DNA of 64,000 bases from Valencia hispanica. Lineage: Eukaryota > Chordata > Actinopteri > Cyprinodontiformes > Valenciidae. Location: positions 29,735,796 through 29,799,795 of the forward strand of contig OY747703.1 of the NCBI GenBank assembly GCA_963556495.2, in the 5' to 3' direction. The first letter of the stretch is position 1; each line of letters starts with the position of its first letter. Under the pieces are notes generated by a model. That model was not told the DNA's origin. It did no database searches and saw nothing but the letters and a program-made list of their open reading frames with translations. Below are positions 11,658 to 22,425 of this stretch, piece by piece. A program made the position numbers and the translations under genes.

Positions 11658-13427
11658 ATGGCAGCCGAATATAAATTACTTCCTGCTCCACAGGGACAAA
11701 ACGTGCGTACTTTAGATGCCCAATTGTTAATATACATTTCTAAATTATATTCTGTTTTAGTTGATAAGCCCGGTAAAAAAGATAAAAACCAGTTCCAGGG
11801 CCTTATGACGGCCATGTGGGCTCGTCATGGTGCCCGAGGAGACGACAAAAGAAGTTTGTCACAAATGTGTTTTGAGGAAGGGAAACGTTATGCAGATAAA
11901 GCTAAAACAGCAAAGAGCATCACTGGTGCTAAAATGAGACACTTAAAAGCTGAGAAAATGTGGAAAACATGGGGTTTAACAGGACAGGGTATTGATCATT
12001 TGTGTGTTACTGCAGAAAATAGTTTTTCGGCAGACCATGTTCCTCCTCCATATCAACCTATGTACCCCATATTGACGACCTCTGGTCAAACACATATTTC
12101 ATGGGGCTTGGAGACAGACAATGGCCAGATTATACTTCAAAACACGCAGGGTGACGCATCGAGTTCACCATCTCTTTGTGAGCCACCCCCGGTGGGCATT
12201 ACTCCCCCCCTTCCTTCAAGCAGTGCAGTGTTGCACTGGAGTGGCCTCCCACAGAGGTCTGTAGCCCATGAACCATTGACTAAAAAACCACAGGGTGATT
12301 TAAAGGTAAAAGATGATGGACAAGATTATAAATTGCGTTTTGAAGTCACGGGTAAAGGGGTTGTAGAACACACTGGGGAGGAAAAGCGACAGCTACTAAA
12401 ATTAGTAGAACAGGACACCGATAAATTGTTCTTGGCGTATAATGCTAAATTGATGGATGAGATGGAGCAGCACGAACACAGGTTAACTAAAGTTCAGCGA
12501 CAGATGGATGGGGTGCTGCAGGATCAGGAAAGATTAGCATCTGTGGTAAGGGGTCAAGCTGCAGACCTTTCAGGGAGTGCCAGCCCCAGTCAACGTGATG
12601 AATATGCAGCAGTTCTACAGGTCGAAAATAAGCAGACGTTGGGGGACAAGGGGAGTGAGGGACCATTTATGAATATCAGATCTAAGTTGCCACTGGGGGC
12701 AAGTGGAGGCCCTGATTTAATGCTTCCTTTAGTGGGAGCATCAGATGGTTCAGTAATTTACAAACCATGGAAGATGGCTGACATATCTGCCATCATTCTG
12801 CAACTCCCTGCTTTGACTGGTGGAGGAAACTGTTGGATAAATAAATTAAATCAGCTGACTTCAGGGAAAACCCTAGCGGTGGGGGATTGGAAAGCTATTA
12901 TGGGTAGAATGTTGACATTGACAGATTATAATGAGATGATGCTCCAGTGCCAGTTAGCATGTGTACTTGATGAAGCCCCATTCACGCATCATGCACATGA
13001 TCTTGCCGAGTGGGTCAGAAGAAAATATCCTACTCCGCCTGCGTCTAAAATTTTGAAATTTCCCTGGTCAACTGATGTTACTCCCGCAGAACATATGGCA
13101 AAATGTAAAGATAAATGGGTTGCCGTTACTGGAGAACACCCTCGAGATCCGGGAAATAATCGGATTTGGTTTAGAGAAGCAGTTTTAGCAGGCATGCCAG
13201 AGTCTGTTGCTACATTAATGAAACGGAATCCTGATTCACACATTTATGATCAGCCTACATGGGAAAGACACGTAACATATTATTTACAAGACGTGCAAGA
13301 TTCTGCGTTAAAGGACGCTGAGGAGAATAAGAAAATGGAGACTGCTTTGTTAAAACTCTACCCAGATACCTTCAGTCTCTTTTTCTCCTTCTACTCAGAT
13401 GTACAAAATAGACACGCAGCTCTCTGA
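11658..13427 (+). CDS. gag: Gag-like polyprotein of the LTR element (matrix/capsid part)
   Basis: A 589-codon open frame, taking the ATG at 11658 as start. The frame is open eight codons further upstream but only from a TTG. The protein would be the structural shell precursor. It has a basic N-terminal region, a PPPY late-budding type motif at residues 129-132, a Pro/Ser-rich linker, a Gln/Glu-rich helical segment (about 250-310), and a capsid-like C-terminal half that includes ISAIILQLPALTGG and a W-rich block. Gammaretrovirus-type capsids are the nearest resemblance. The second residue is not Gly, so classical N-myristoylation is not predicted. No CCHC nucleocapsid knuckle is found before the stop, which most likely lies downstream of a deletion. 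The last 29 bp overlap pol. No internal stops, consistent with the young LTRs. Confidence 0.8.
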   Translation: MAAEYKLLPAPQGQNVRTLDAQLLIYISKLYSVLVDKPGKKDKNQFQGLMTAMWARHGARGDDKRSLSQMCFEEGKRYADKAKTAKSITGAKMRHLKAEKMWKTWGLTGQGIDHLCVTAENSFSADHVPPPYQPMYPILTTSGQTHISWGLETDNGQIILQNTQGDASSSPSLCEPPPVGITPPLPSSSAVLHWSGLPQRSVAHEPLTKKPQGDLKVKDDGQDYKLRFEVTGKGVVEHTGEEKRQLLKLVEQDTDKLFLAYNAKLMDEMEQHEHRLTKVQRQMDGVLQDQERLASVVRGQAADLSGSASPSQRDEYAAVLQVENKQTLGDKGSEGPFMNIRSKLPLGASGGPDLMLPLVGASDGSVIYKPWKMADISAIILQLPALTGGGNCWINKLNQLTSGKTLAVGDWKAIMGRMLTLTDYNEMMLQCQLACVLDEAPFTHHAHDLAEWVRRKYPTPPASKILKFPWSTDVTPAEHMAKCKDKWVAVTGEHPRDPGNNRIWFREAVLAGMPESVATLMKRNPDSHIYDQPTWERHVTYYLQDVQDSALKDAEENKKMETALLKLYPDTFSLFFSFYSDVQNRHAAL

Positions 13428-15405
13428 TACTACCATTCTGGAACATTTGCAGCTTTCTAGAAATCATGGCAGAGAAAAAACAGATCATCCTGATGCAGTG
13501 GAGGCCTTAAAGGTCGTGCCTGACTCTTTGTGGTCAGATGGTCCCACTGATGTCGGTCTAGTGCAAACCACACCCATCACATTTGAGATGAAACATTCTG
13601 ATCCAATCTGGCGTTCTCAGTACCCACATAAACCTCAGGCTGAGGAAGGTATTGCAGACACTATTGCAGGCTTACTTGAAGTTGGAGTTTTAGAACCATC
13701 AAACTCTTCATATAACACCCCTATTCTTCCTGTGGAAAAACAAGGTACTGGTAAATACAGAATGGCACATGATTTGCGTGCTATTAATGAGGCCCTTAGA
13801 ACCCCTCCCATTTCTACACCGAATCCGTATACAGCTCTGGCATCACTGACTCCTGATTTAAAATGGTTTACCTGCATAGATTTGGCTAATGCATTTTTCT
13901 GTTTACCGCTCCATCCTTCTGTCAGGGATATTTTTTCATTTACATTCAGGGGCAGGAAGCTACGTTATAGTAGGCTTCCGCAGGGTTTTGCTTTATCTCC
14001 AGGTATTTTTAATCAGGTGTTGAAGCAGTCATTAAGCACTGTACAGCTCCCTCCAGGCTGTGTACTGACCCAATATGTGGACGATTTACTTTTAGCATCC
14101 CCTACTGTTGAAACGTGCATAGCAGCGACTCTAGTTGTGTTGCAACATTTGGGAAAAGAGGGATTCAAAGTCTCCCGCGATAAGCTTCAGTTGGTCAGGC
14201 AGGAAGTCCAGTTCCTGGGGCGAAGGGTGACCGCTCAAGGGGCTGGACTGACGGACACCCACAAGAATGCTATTTTGGCCCATTCTAAACCTCTCACTGT
14301 TAAATCAATGCTGTCATTTCTGGGACTGACAAATTTTTCCAGACATTATGTGCCTAATTACACAAACCTTACCACACCACTCAGGGCTCTTGTAAATGCT
14401 CATGGTATGAAAAATCTGCATGCTAAATTAGAATGGGACATACCAGCTGAGGAGGCATTTATTAAGTTGAAACAGGCTCTAGCACAAGCAGCTGATTTAG
14501 CCACTCCTGACTATACGTGTCCATTTTTTCTTAACACATCAGAAACAGATGCGGTGGTTAATGGGATTTTGTTTCAGAAAAAAGGTGGTCAGAGACACAT
14601 TCTTATGTATCTTAGCATAAAGCTGCAAGCTATTGAAATGAGACAGCCACCTTGCACGAGACATGCAGCAGGAATTGCACATCTAGTGGAAAAAACATCA
14701 CACATTGTCAGGGGTTATCCACTTCATATTTTGACATCTCATGGTGTCATGGCATTGGTTAATTCTGAGACGTTTACTCTTTCTACTTTGCGTCAGCAGC
14801 GGATTAGCAGAGTTTTGGAGGCACCAAACATTATTTTTACGCATGAAGGAATAAACATGGCTGACCAAATCACCGCCTCTGGGGAGCAGCATGACTGTGT
14901 CAGGCTGAATTCTGTTGCTCAAAAAATACGTCCTGATTTACGGTCTGATCCCTTATCTACAGGTTTTGTGCTCTATACAGATGGTTGTTGTTTCAGAGAT
15001 GGACAGGGCCAGTTGAGATCAGGTTTTGCAGTTGTTGAGCAGAATGGAGATTCACCACAGACTGTCGTTTCAGGGAAGCTGGACGGCAAGCAGAGCGCAC
15101 AGCGTGCTGAGATAAGGGCTCTTATTGAAGCATGCAAATGGGGAAGAGATAAAGACGTCACGATTTACACTGATTCAAACTACGGGTTTTCTGTTATACA
15201 TTATGAATTACCACAGTGGAAGAGAGCAGGTTTTGTTACTGCTACTGGTAAACCTGTACACCATCATGCAGATATTATGGAGCTTTTGGATGTTGTACAG
15301 TTACCAGCTAACCTCGCTGTTCTTAAGTGTAGGGGTCACAGCAAGGCTGACACCGTTGACGCATGGGGAAATAGGGCGTCATCGAGCGGTCTAATTCAAC
15401 TTTAA
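13399..15405 (+). CDS. pol: Pol fragment: reverse transcriptase plus RNase H
   Basis: A 668-codon open frame from an ATG, with no stops. RT occupies about residues 60-330: catalytic Asp161 in IDLANAFF, SRLPQGFALSPG, and Y226-V-D-D229. The connection domain follows. RNase H occupies about 520-668, with the four acidic residues Asp528 (YTDG), Glu571 (QRAEIRAL), Asp592 (YTDSN) and Asp654 (DAWGN) all present, so both active sites look intact. YVDD with a fused RNase H is gamma/epsilon-retrovirus-like. There is no protease upstream, and the frame stops right after RNase H without integrase. Compared with gag it is in the +1 frame, not the -1 frame or readthrough arrangement usual for retroviruses, so expression as Gag-Pol is doubtful. 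Confidence 0.93.
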   Translation: MYKIDTQLSDTTILEHLQLSRNHGREKTDHPDAVEALKVVPDSLWSDGPTDVGLVQTTPITFEMKHSDPIWRSQYPHKPQAEEGIADTIAGLLEVGVLEPSNSSYNTPILPVEKQGTGKYRMAHDLRAINEALRTPPISTPNPYTALASLTPDLKWFTCIDLANAFFCLPLHPSVRDIFSFTFRGRKLRYSRLPQGFALSPGIFNQVLKQSLSTVQLPPGCVLTQYVDDLLLASPTVETCIAATLVVLQHLGKEGFKVSRDKLQLVRQEVQFLGRRVTAQGAGLTDTHKNAILAHSKPLTVKSMLSFLGLTNFSRHYVPNYTNLTTPLRALVNAHGMKNLHAKLEWDIPAEEAFIKLKQALAQAADLATPDYTCPFFLNTSETDAVVNGILFQKKGGQRHILMYLSIKLQAIEMRQPPCTRHAAGIAHLVEKTSHIVRGYPLHILTSHGVMALVNSETFTLSTLRQQRISRVLEAPNIIFTHEGINMADQITASGEQHDCVRLNSVAQKIRPDLRSDPLSTGFVLYTDGCCFRDGQGQLRSGFAVVEQNGDSPQTVVSGKLDGKQSAQRAEIRALIEACKWGRDKDVTIYTDSNYGFSVIHYELPQWKRAGFVTATGKPVHHHADIMELLDVVQLPANLAVLKCRGHSKADTVDAWGNRASSSGLIQL

Positions 15406-15923
15406 ATTTACAGCTGGCAGAGAACCACAGGTTTCATCGCACCCTGACCCGGACCCTCGCAGTGATCATCAGCATCTGAAGGGCCTGGTCTTCTCCTTCC
15501 TTCCGACCCCTCTCCTGTCCCTCACGCTGCAGCAGCTCTCTGCTGACCTGGGAGAATCTCTTTGCAGCGGGTGGTGTCGGTTCTGACTAGGCGGTGTCGA
15601 CTGCCGAAGCCAGGAGGCGGGGCCTGACCCACCCAGAAAATTGGTTGAAGTTGCTGTAATCATCCTGTGTAATCTATATGTGCAAAAAAATTGGGCGAGA
15701 TAAGCAATTTGGACTTGCTTTTCTCGAAGAGGGATTGTACCGAAGAGAAAAGATCGCAAGAAATCAAACACATTTCACAGCAGGTTTTGACCACCTCACA
15801 ATCGGTGGGGGAAGCTATTGGAGGCGGGGCCTGTCTGTGCATTTGTGTTTATTGGGGGAAATGTTCAGTTAATGAAGTAACTGTCATTTCAGTGAGGGCG
15901 ATCTGCAGAAAAGACAGTAACTG
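15406..15923 (+). other. 3' internal region of the LTR element, non-coding
   Basis: About 520 bp between the RNase H stop and the 3' LTR. Integrase and env would lie here in a complete retrovirus; none is visible in any frame. GGAGGCGGGGCCTG occurs twice (near 15610 and 15818). A clear polypurine tract directly before the LTR was not found, though GCAGAAAAGACAG lies 6 bp upstream. Confidence 0.6.
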
Positions 15924-16425
15924 TTTAGAAGTAATAGGCCTGTTTATATTATTCAGGGTAGTAAAACATGACTCTGTTACCAGTATTTTATAGGGTTTAA
16001 GGTTTTAAGTAAACAAACTCTTGAGTAAAGATATGAACTGAAAGCAGGGAGGATCAGTTATAACTCTGGTTCATGTTACAACCCGAGTTCATGGTACTCC
16101 TGGTACGGTCAGGAGACCTGGAGAAAATAAATGACCTGTCAAGATGTAGAAGGAGGAGAGAGGAGTCATGTGATATGTTCTTTGTTCTTTTGGAAATAAA
16201 AATGGTATAGCCTTGTAGAAAAGCGAGTCAGATTTTGTCTGGCTCCCATCTGCAGGTGCGTCCTTTTGAAACAGATATCTGTTTGTGTGTGTTGTTTTTA
16301 CTCTATGTCTCTCAGTTCTGGGTCTTATTTTGAAACAGTTCCCGCTGGGGTTTTGGAGTTCGGCGCCCCCTCCTCTCGGAGTAAAAAAAAGTGAGTTCCA
16401 GAGCACATAAAAAAAGAAGCCGACA
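15924..16425 (+). repeat. 3' LTR
   Basis: Second copy of the LTR described at 9294-9796. It ends in CA, followed by GCAGCTGAATG of the host flank. Confidence 0.93.
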
Positions 16426-17730
16426 GCAGCTGAATGTCATCTCAGGTTAATTAGATTCTAATAAAGTTTTTGGTAGACTTTCACTCAAGAAGAATGAATT
16501 CTGCAACTGAATCAAATGGTGCTTCAAGATAGTATTTCACGTTTCTGGGGTGTTTGGGATTTAGTTTTAATCTGTGTTTGTATTTTGATTATTTAGTTGT
16601 TTATTTAAGCTTAAAACTGTCAGGACTGCCGAGGGACTCTAGTGCTCACACACTTGACTCAAACAGCGTGGATCAGCAAAGGAAACTTTATTTGAAGATG
16701 AGAATCTGGCAGGGGAAAAATCCAGCTCTCATCTCTGGAAGAAGCTTAACAGGTGAGCGGAGAATACAGAGATTGAAAATGTTGCCGGAGATTGATGTTG
16801 AAAGATCTTATTCACAGACAGACGGTGGGAAGTTGTCAGAGGTGGGGTGCGAGAGTCTGGTCCGTGGCTGTGTGCAAGCGAGGGTGAATGCTGATGAGAT
16901 CCGGGATGTTCTGTTGTTCCAGAGTGGATCGAGGATTGAGTAAGCGCGTGAAACCTGAACAGATCCTGTGGCTGTTCGGCGAGGTCTTCAGAGGATCGGG
17001 ACGAGGGAGACAACTGGAGAACCTGGGAGACGCAGACACCTTCTGCTGCAGCTGCAGCTTGCTGAGGGCCCACTCAGAAACTCAAAGGCTGTGAGGAGAA
17101 GACGAAAACAATGGCGAGGTTTTCACTAAGAAAGTACTCTTATGCGGGCAAAAAGGTGGCCTGATTATCAGTCTGGGCGTATAACCATCTGGCATCTGCT
17201 CTAGGTCGTCGCTCCCCTTATAAAGCTATTTCTTGATGCACAGCTGGCGTTGCACCTGAGCTGCTGCACCCTGTTAACGAAGGTGACACACCCACAAAGC
17301 ACACAGACACAGGATCCCACAAAAACTGTCCTTTATAGTTAATTCCTTCATGTTTAGATTCTTTGTTTGTTTTCTTTGTGTTCTAGAGGGATTTTAGGCA
17401 AGGCAATGATCTTAAACACACAGCCAAAGATATCTCTATTGTTTCAGACAGAGGAGATAAAGCTGCTACAAAAATCGAATCAATCACTAGACTAGAATTC
17501 AAATAAAATCAAGAAGAGGTCCCCAGAACCTTTGAAACTTTAAAACGTTGTATGTGGAAAAGATGGGTCAAAATCACAAATGAGCAATATTTCCAACTAA
17601 CTCCGGAAATGTTTTGAAGCTATCCTTAATAACATAGCCTATCCGTCTCAGTATTTAATAGATTTTAGTTGGTGTTGTCAATTTTTACCAACTGTAACCA
17701 TCCACTTTCTGCATATAACTTAATTTATGG
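16426..17730. other. Unassigned DNA, partly GC-richer
   Basis: No recognised gene. The part at 16620-17330 is richer in GC, contains CAG/CTG-rich stretches near 17040-17060 and open frames on both strands without recognisable motifs. It reads like a dispersed non-coding repeat, but no ends or second copy in the window were identified. Confidence 0.35.
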
Positions 17731-17732
17731 GC

Positions 17733-18245
17733 CTATTTGTTAATTGTATGTTTGGTTGTATGATTAAGGGGTGGTCTGCGGTTGTGAGGCCGGTTGGATG
17801 TACTGCCATATTCTTTGAAACGCCTTTGGAGACGGCTTATGGTGGAGAAATGAACATTCAATGCATGAGCAACAGATCTGGTTGACATTCCTGCTGTCAG
17901 CATGCCAATTGCACGCTCCCTCAATGCTTGTGGCATCTGTGGCATTTTGCTGTGAGACAAAACTGCACATTCCAGGGTGGCCTTTTGTTGTGGGCAGTAT
18001 AAGGTACACCTGTGCACTAATCATGATGTCAGATCAGCATTTTGATGTGGCACACCTGTGAGGTGGGATAGATTATCTCAGCAAAGCAGAAGTGCTCACT
18101 ATAACACATTTAGACTGATTTGTGAACAATGTTTGAGAGAAATGGTAATATTGTGTATCTGGAATTAATTTTAGATCTTTAAGTCCATCTCATGAAAAAT
18201 GGGAGCAGAAACAAAGGTGTTGCGTTTATATTTTTGTTGAGTGTA
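17733..18245 (-). mobile_element. Truncated Tc1-like transposon (N-terminal transposase plus one TIR)
   Basis: Minus-strand coding at 17733-17944 gives the helix-turn-helix N-terminus of a Tc1 transposase (ALRERAIGMLTAGMSTRSVA, then FSTISRLQRRFKEYGST), which binds the transposon ends. One terminal inverted repeat survives at 18189-18245 (catgaaaaatgggagcag, then tgttgcgtttatattttt). The catalytic DDE domain and the opposite end are absent, so the element is dead. A second remnant of the same terminal repeat lies at 19855-20024. Confidence 0.85.
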
Positions 18246-18249
18246 TGTC

Positions 18250-18406
18250 TTTGTTTTACTTATTTATTGTTGATCTTATAGTAGTTACTGTACTACTTTT
18301 ATTATTTCTGACACGTGTGTTTTGGTTTTATATGTTATTTCACTATTCCAGTGTACAGCACTTTGGTTGGCCTCGGCCGGGTATAAATATGCTTTATAAA
18401 TAAAAT
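18250..18406 (+). repeat. L2-like LINE 3' tail
   Basis: The plus-strand text 'gtacagcactttggttgg' followed by 'atgctttataaataaa' matches the 3' UTR signature of fish L2-type LINEs. It ends where an oppositely oriented LINE 3' end begins, giving a tail-to-tail arrangement around ATGGT repeats. Confidence 0.6.
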
Positions 18407-18409
18407 GGT

Positions 18410-19450
18410 ATGGTATGGTAACCTTTATTTTACAAGGAAAAATAATCACATTGGGAATAAAATCTCATTTGCAAGTGGCTTCTAGCCAAGACAGCAGCTA
18501 AAACAGTTCCAAAGAAAAGAAGTATAATATAAAAACAGACAACATACAGCAAAGACAGATATTCTTTAAGATCACATCATTTCAAGGTGCTCCCCTGCCG
18601 GGCTCAGTTAAAATACAATTGCATCTGTTAATTACAAAATCTTTAATCTTGGCTTTGAAGTGTGTCATTGTTGGTAAATGAACTAATCTAAAATTAGTTT
18701 GCAATTTAGACCAAGATGAGGGTGCAAAAAACTTTGAAGGCCATTCCACCAAAAACAGTTTGTGACCGTGGGATTTCAAACAGAATATGCCCATGTGATC
18801 TTAGGTTACAGCCTCTGTTGGGGATCTTAGGAGCCTGAAGGGAACATAGGTAAAGAGGCTGTTCACATAATATAGCCTTAAAAAGGAAAATATACCAATG
18901 CTCCAACCTACGGTTGTGTAAAGAAGGCCAACCAACAATCTCGTACAAATTACAGTACGGTAACTAGAATTTCATACAAATCTTAGTGCTGCATGCTATA
19001 CAGAATCCAGTGTTTTCAAAAGAGATGGATTGGCATGCATGTATAAGATATCACCGTAATGCAATATTGACAAAAATGTTGCTTGTATAAGTCTTCTCCT
19101 CAAAACCCAACTTTACTCTAAGTTTCTTTGGTAAACATTCTACATGATGCTTGTAAGATTAATTTTCTTCTAGAAAAATACCTAGATATTTGTAGACTGA
19201 TACTCGTTCAATGACTTTCTCATCTAATGTAAAAATGTGAAAAACATTGTCGAGAGTTCTTGATTTAGAAAAGCACATCATTTTGGGTTTGTCAGACTTT
19301 AGGACAAGTCTCAGATTGTAAAGATTCTTATGTATGATGCTGAAAGCAGTTTGCAATTTTTCTGTGGCACTTGCTAAAGATAAAGTAGAACAGTACAAAA
19401 CTCACAGAAATGGGATAAAATGAAATATGTTGAGGCGTAAAAATGCCACA
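18410..19450 (-). pseudogene. LINE relic (L2/CR1- or Rex1-like RT C-terminal half)
   Basis: Minus-strand coding fragments give the C-terminal part of a non-LTR RT: an RT block at 19159-19398 (LRLVLKSDKPKMMCFSKSR and RVSVYKYLGIFLEE), then at 18582-18948 the C-terminal region (LYEIVGWPSLHNRRLEHW). KYLGI..D/E and VGWPSL..RR are typical of L2/CR1-clade elements. The frame is interrupted several times. The 3' end at about 18410 carries tandem ATGGT units next to 'aacctttattttacaagg'. Confidence 0.75.
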
Positions 19451-19699
19451 CAAAATTGCTCATATCCCTGTCACTGCTCCACTTTAGAAGTGGGTTAGTC
19501 GAGCTTCATCTCCACTGTATCTGTTTCTCCTTAGTTGCAACTCTTTTTTTCTGATATGCTGTCGTTGCCCCAGGGCCACACCAATGCATCATGGTCACAA
19601 ATCCATCTGATGGCTTTTGCGCACACAGTCCCCAAAGCTTTCCAAAAGCCATTTCAAAACAGGTGAATCCGCAGACACTGAAAGGTGAATAGACGGGGG

Positions 19700-20935
19700 T
19701 CCACTGTAGTTAGGTCTGAGCAGCAAAAGTGCTGTTAAAGCCTATTGTATCCTTGCTGTTTATTTTCCTCCCCTGAAATGAAGTGACTTTTTGCAGGCCT
19801 AAACAAATTTACAATTTACGTATTATAATATATTTGAAAAGGGGTGTGGCCAAATAGCTCTACAGTGGCCTCTAAGGAAAACACAGGTTTAGACAGATCT
19901 CTGAACAATATTTGAGATTAATATGTCTTATGGGTATATAGAAAATGTTTCTGATCTTTGAGTTCAAATCATGAAAAATGGGAGCAAAAACAAAAGTGTT
20001 GCATTTATATTTTTGTTCAGTGTATCAAAATCCTAAATCTTCATCCATGTTGAAGGGGCGGGGCCAGGCTTCCAACTTTGACAACACATCAAAGATATAA
20101 AAAGTTTGAAACCTCCTTCAAAGAAAATAACAGACAAAAATCCTGCTATGATTTTTCTCATCTGACCTCTACCAAAAGTTAATGGTCAATTGCTGACATC
20201 ACCCAAGCCCTGCTCCCTGATAACAGGAAATGTCATATTTTACTTTGAAAGGTTCATATTTTACCCCCCTTACCTAATAAACACCAAACTGAGATCAGTG
20301 ACAGTAGAAAGGTTGGTGTAACATGGTGTCCAGTACTGAGAGTTTTTGAAAGAAGGTGGGGCTGTAGCGGTATGGCGAAGTCCGGTCTCATGCCGTGGCC
20401 ATACGGTTGGCTCTAATTTCCACAAAAATCATCTGATCATCACCAAATTGAACATGTTGAACATTAGTCCAACCCCTAAAAGATATCAAATTTATTGCAA
20501 ATAATTGGCGGGCATGGCCTAAATCCTTCACAGCACCCCATAGAATCATTAAAACAATCAACCCCAAGCCATACTTTATCTCAGAATTATGCAATATAGT
20601 ACACATATGTGGTGTCTCAGGACCTACAAAAATGATCTCTCGGAGCCATGGTCCAAACCCACAGACAGTCGGCCATCTTGGATCAAAACATAATTTTGAT
20701 CCTTTTACTCAGGTTGTATCTGAACAAACTCCTGCTAGAGCTTTTGACTTACAGACTTCAAAATGAGCCATGAAAGTCTTAAGGCATTTGGGGATCAAAG
20801 TTGTTTCTTGCTACGTTAAAGGATGTAGGCGTGACCGAGCCTCAAAGTGTGGCTTCTCACCATTGACAGGCACTCAACACGTTCATAGGGTTGCCAAAAT
20901 CATCTAAGCCCCGCTTAAGTTATTATGTTATGATA
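19700..20935. repeat. Dispersed repeat ('cggccatcttggat' family), copy 1
   Basis: Shares long diverged similarity with 30420-34290. Matching landmarks include 'gcctattgtatc' (19745; 30457), 'aagccctgctccctga' (20206; 31915), 'gtgtctcagga/aacctacaaa' (20610; 31540) and 'tcggccatcttggatcaaa' (20670; 31600). It encodes no protein. A Tc1 terminal-repeat remnant interrupts it at about 19855-20024. I recognise similar text as common in fish genomes but cannot name the family. Confidence 0.7.
19855..20024. mobile_element. Tc1 terminal repeat remnant
   Basis: Resembles 18100-18245, including 'catgaaaaatgggagcaa' and 'tgttgcatttatattttt' ending at 20024. Only one end of the element is left, with no transposase sequence beside it. 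Confidence 0.7.
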
Positions 20936-21510
20936 TAATATTATGTTATTATTAACAGTAAATAATCGATAAGGCAAAACATCACGGGTAGATGATGACA
21001 GATTTAGGAGGGTGTTGGTCCCTGGGCTTGAACAAATGTGTGGGCCCTGCATAATCATAGTTATGTAGCTGTACATTAAAATTCACACAGAATCATCAGC
21101 TCAGTTTCAGTTTATTGTCCCCTAAGGGAAACTTGTCTTGCAGCCGGGTAAACATACAGATAACATAACAAATAAACACCACATACACCTAAAACATATA
21201 TAATCATCAATATATCATATATAATGCACATAATCTGCTTTTGTGTTTATATATCCAGTAGTAGTGATGTTGGATATCATTATTGGGCAAAACTTTCACA
21301 TCGGTGCTGTCATGTTCAAATTAAGCATCTTTACCCACATGCAGAGCATCAGTAGGAGGACTAGTTGTTAAAATAATAAAGTTTTTATTGATTCAACAGG
21401 TCCTCAGCTCACACAGGCCCGCTGGTAGAATTCTCCAGAGAGGTGGAGAAAAAGACACAGGAAGACAAGCAAAGACAAACAACCCAGACTCCTAACAGGT
21501 GCATCCCTTA
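20936..21510. other. Unassigned DNA
   Basis: No gene seen. The text near 21105-21180 ('tttattgtcccctaaggg') looks like the end of an interspersed repeat, without confirmation. Confidence 0.35.
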
Positions 21511-22330
21511 TTTTCAATTCATTTCAGTTTATTTATATAGCAACAATTGACAACACATGTCATCTCAAGGCACTTTACAAGGAATGTAATTTAAATATAA
21601 TCATACAAACATTCAAATCAGGTTAAAAATGTTCTATTTAAGGAATCCCAGCAGATTGCATTGAGTCATTGACTTGAGGTTGAGACCCGTTCATGCAGAC
21701 TCCTACCACAGCAATCCCTCATACTGAGCAAGCATGTAGCAACAGTGGAGAGGAAAAACTCCCCTTTAACAAGAAGAAACCTCCAGCAGAACCTGGTTCA
21801 GTACAAGCGGCCATCTGCCACGACTGTCTGAGGGTTTGAGAAGACAGCAAAGACAGAAAAAGAACAAAATGAACTGATGTAAGAGTACTTTCTATATTAA
21901 AGAAAGTAAAAAGTTACCGGGAGCATCCTCCCAGTTGATGCCTCACGTACAACTTGGCATTGTAGCTGAGCAGGATACCAGACCAGGTGTAAATTCTATA
22001 GAGAGAAAAACACGGAGAAAAAACTAAGTTAACAGTCAAAATAACAGCAAGAAAGACAACTGGAGATTAGTAGAAGAGAAAAGTTGCAGAGTGAAGAAAA
22101 GTGGTCAGTCTGTCCTCCAATACCCTAAGCCTATAGCAGCATAACTACAGAGATAGCTCAGGATGGCCTAAGCCAACATAACTATGAGCTTTATCAAAAA
22201 GGAAAGTTATAAGCCTGATCTTAAAAGTCGACAGATTGTCTGCCTCATGGAATAAGGCCCTGTTTAAATACCCACACTGCAGCCTACGTTCCTCTATGAA
22301 GTGCACTTGGTAGAAGTGTACGTAAGGGTT
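21511..22330. repeat. Interspersed repeat with LINE-like tail, copy 1
   Basis: Starts with 'cagtttatttatatagc' and continues through 'catctcaaggcactttac', 'gaggaaaaactccccttt' and 'gcggccatctgccacgac'. A second copy with the same order lies at 24690-25140. The opening text resembles 3' ends of fish LINEs in reverse orientation. No coding sequence is seen, so the class (LINE tail or SINE) is uncertain. Confidence 0.65.
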
Positions 22331-22425
22331 TGAGTGCGTATTAAAGAAGTGTTCATATTTACAAGAATGTGTTTATTGTATTATTTACATTTGTCAAACC
22401 TGCTGTGTGAACTGAGGAGACAGCA

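Larger units (their letters stand above)
9294..16425 (+). mobile_element. Endogenous retrovirus-like LTR element, internally deleted
   Basis: A 7.1-kb element bounded by direct repeats of about 503 bp (9294-9796 and 15924-16425) that differ by two substitutions and one A in a homopolymer. Internal order: a 1.86-kb leader, a Gag-like frame, an RT/RNase H frame, and a 0.5-kb non-coding 3' part. The gamma/epsilon-retrovirus-like RT, with YVDD and a fused RNase H, and a PPPY motif in Gag point to a fish ERV, not to a Ty3/gypsy element. No nucleocapsid zinc knuckle, protease DTG motif, integrase or envelope reading frame is present. A clean target duplication is not evident: the bases beside the ends are GTAAGC on the left and GCAGCT on the right. 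Near-identical LTRs indicate a recent insertion. Confidence 0.9.

Noticed and set aside
12989..13243. Antisense frame within gag, and similar ones within pol
   Set aside because: They are shadows of the sense coding frames.
16554..17094. 129- and 114-codon frames on opposite strands
   Set aside because: No domain is recognised. They lie in a GC-richer repeat-like stretch where chance open frames are expected.
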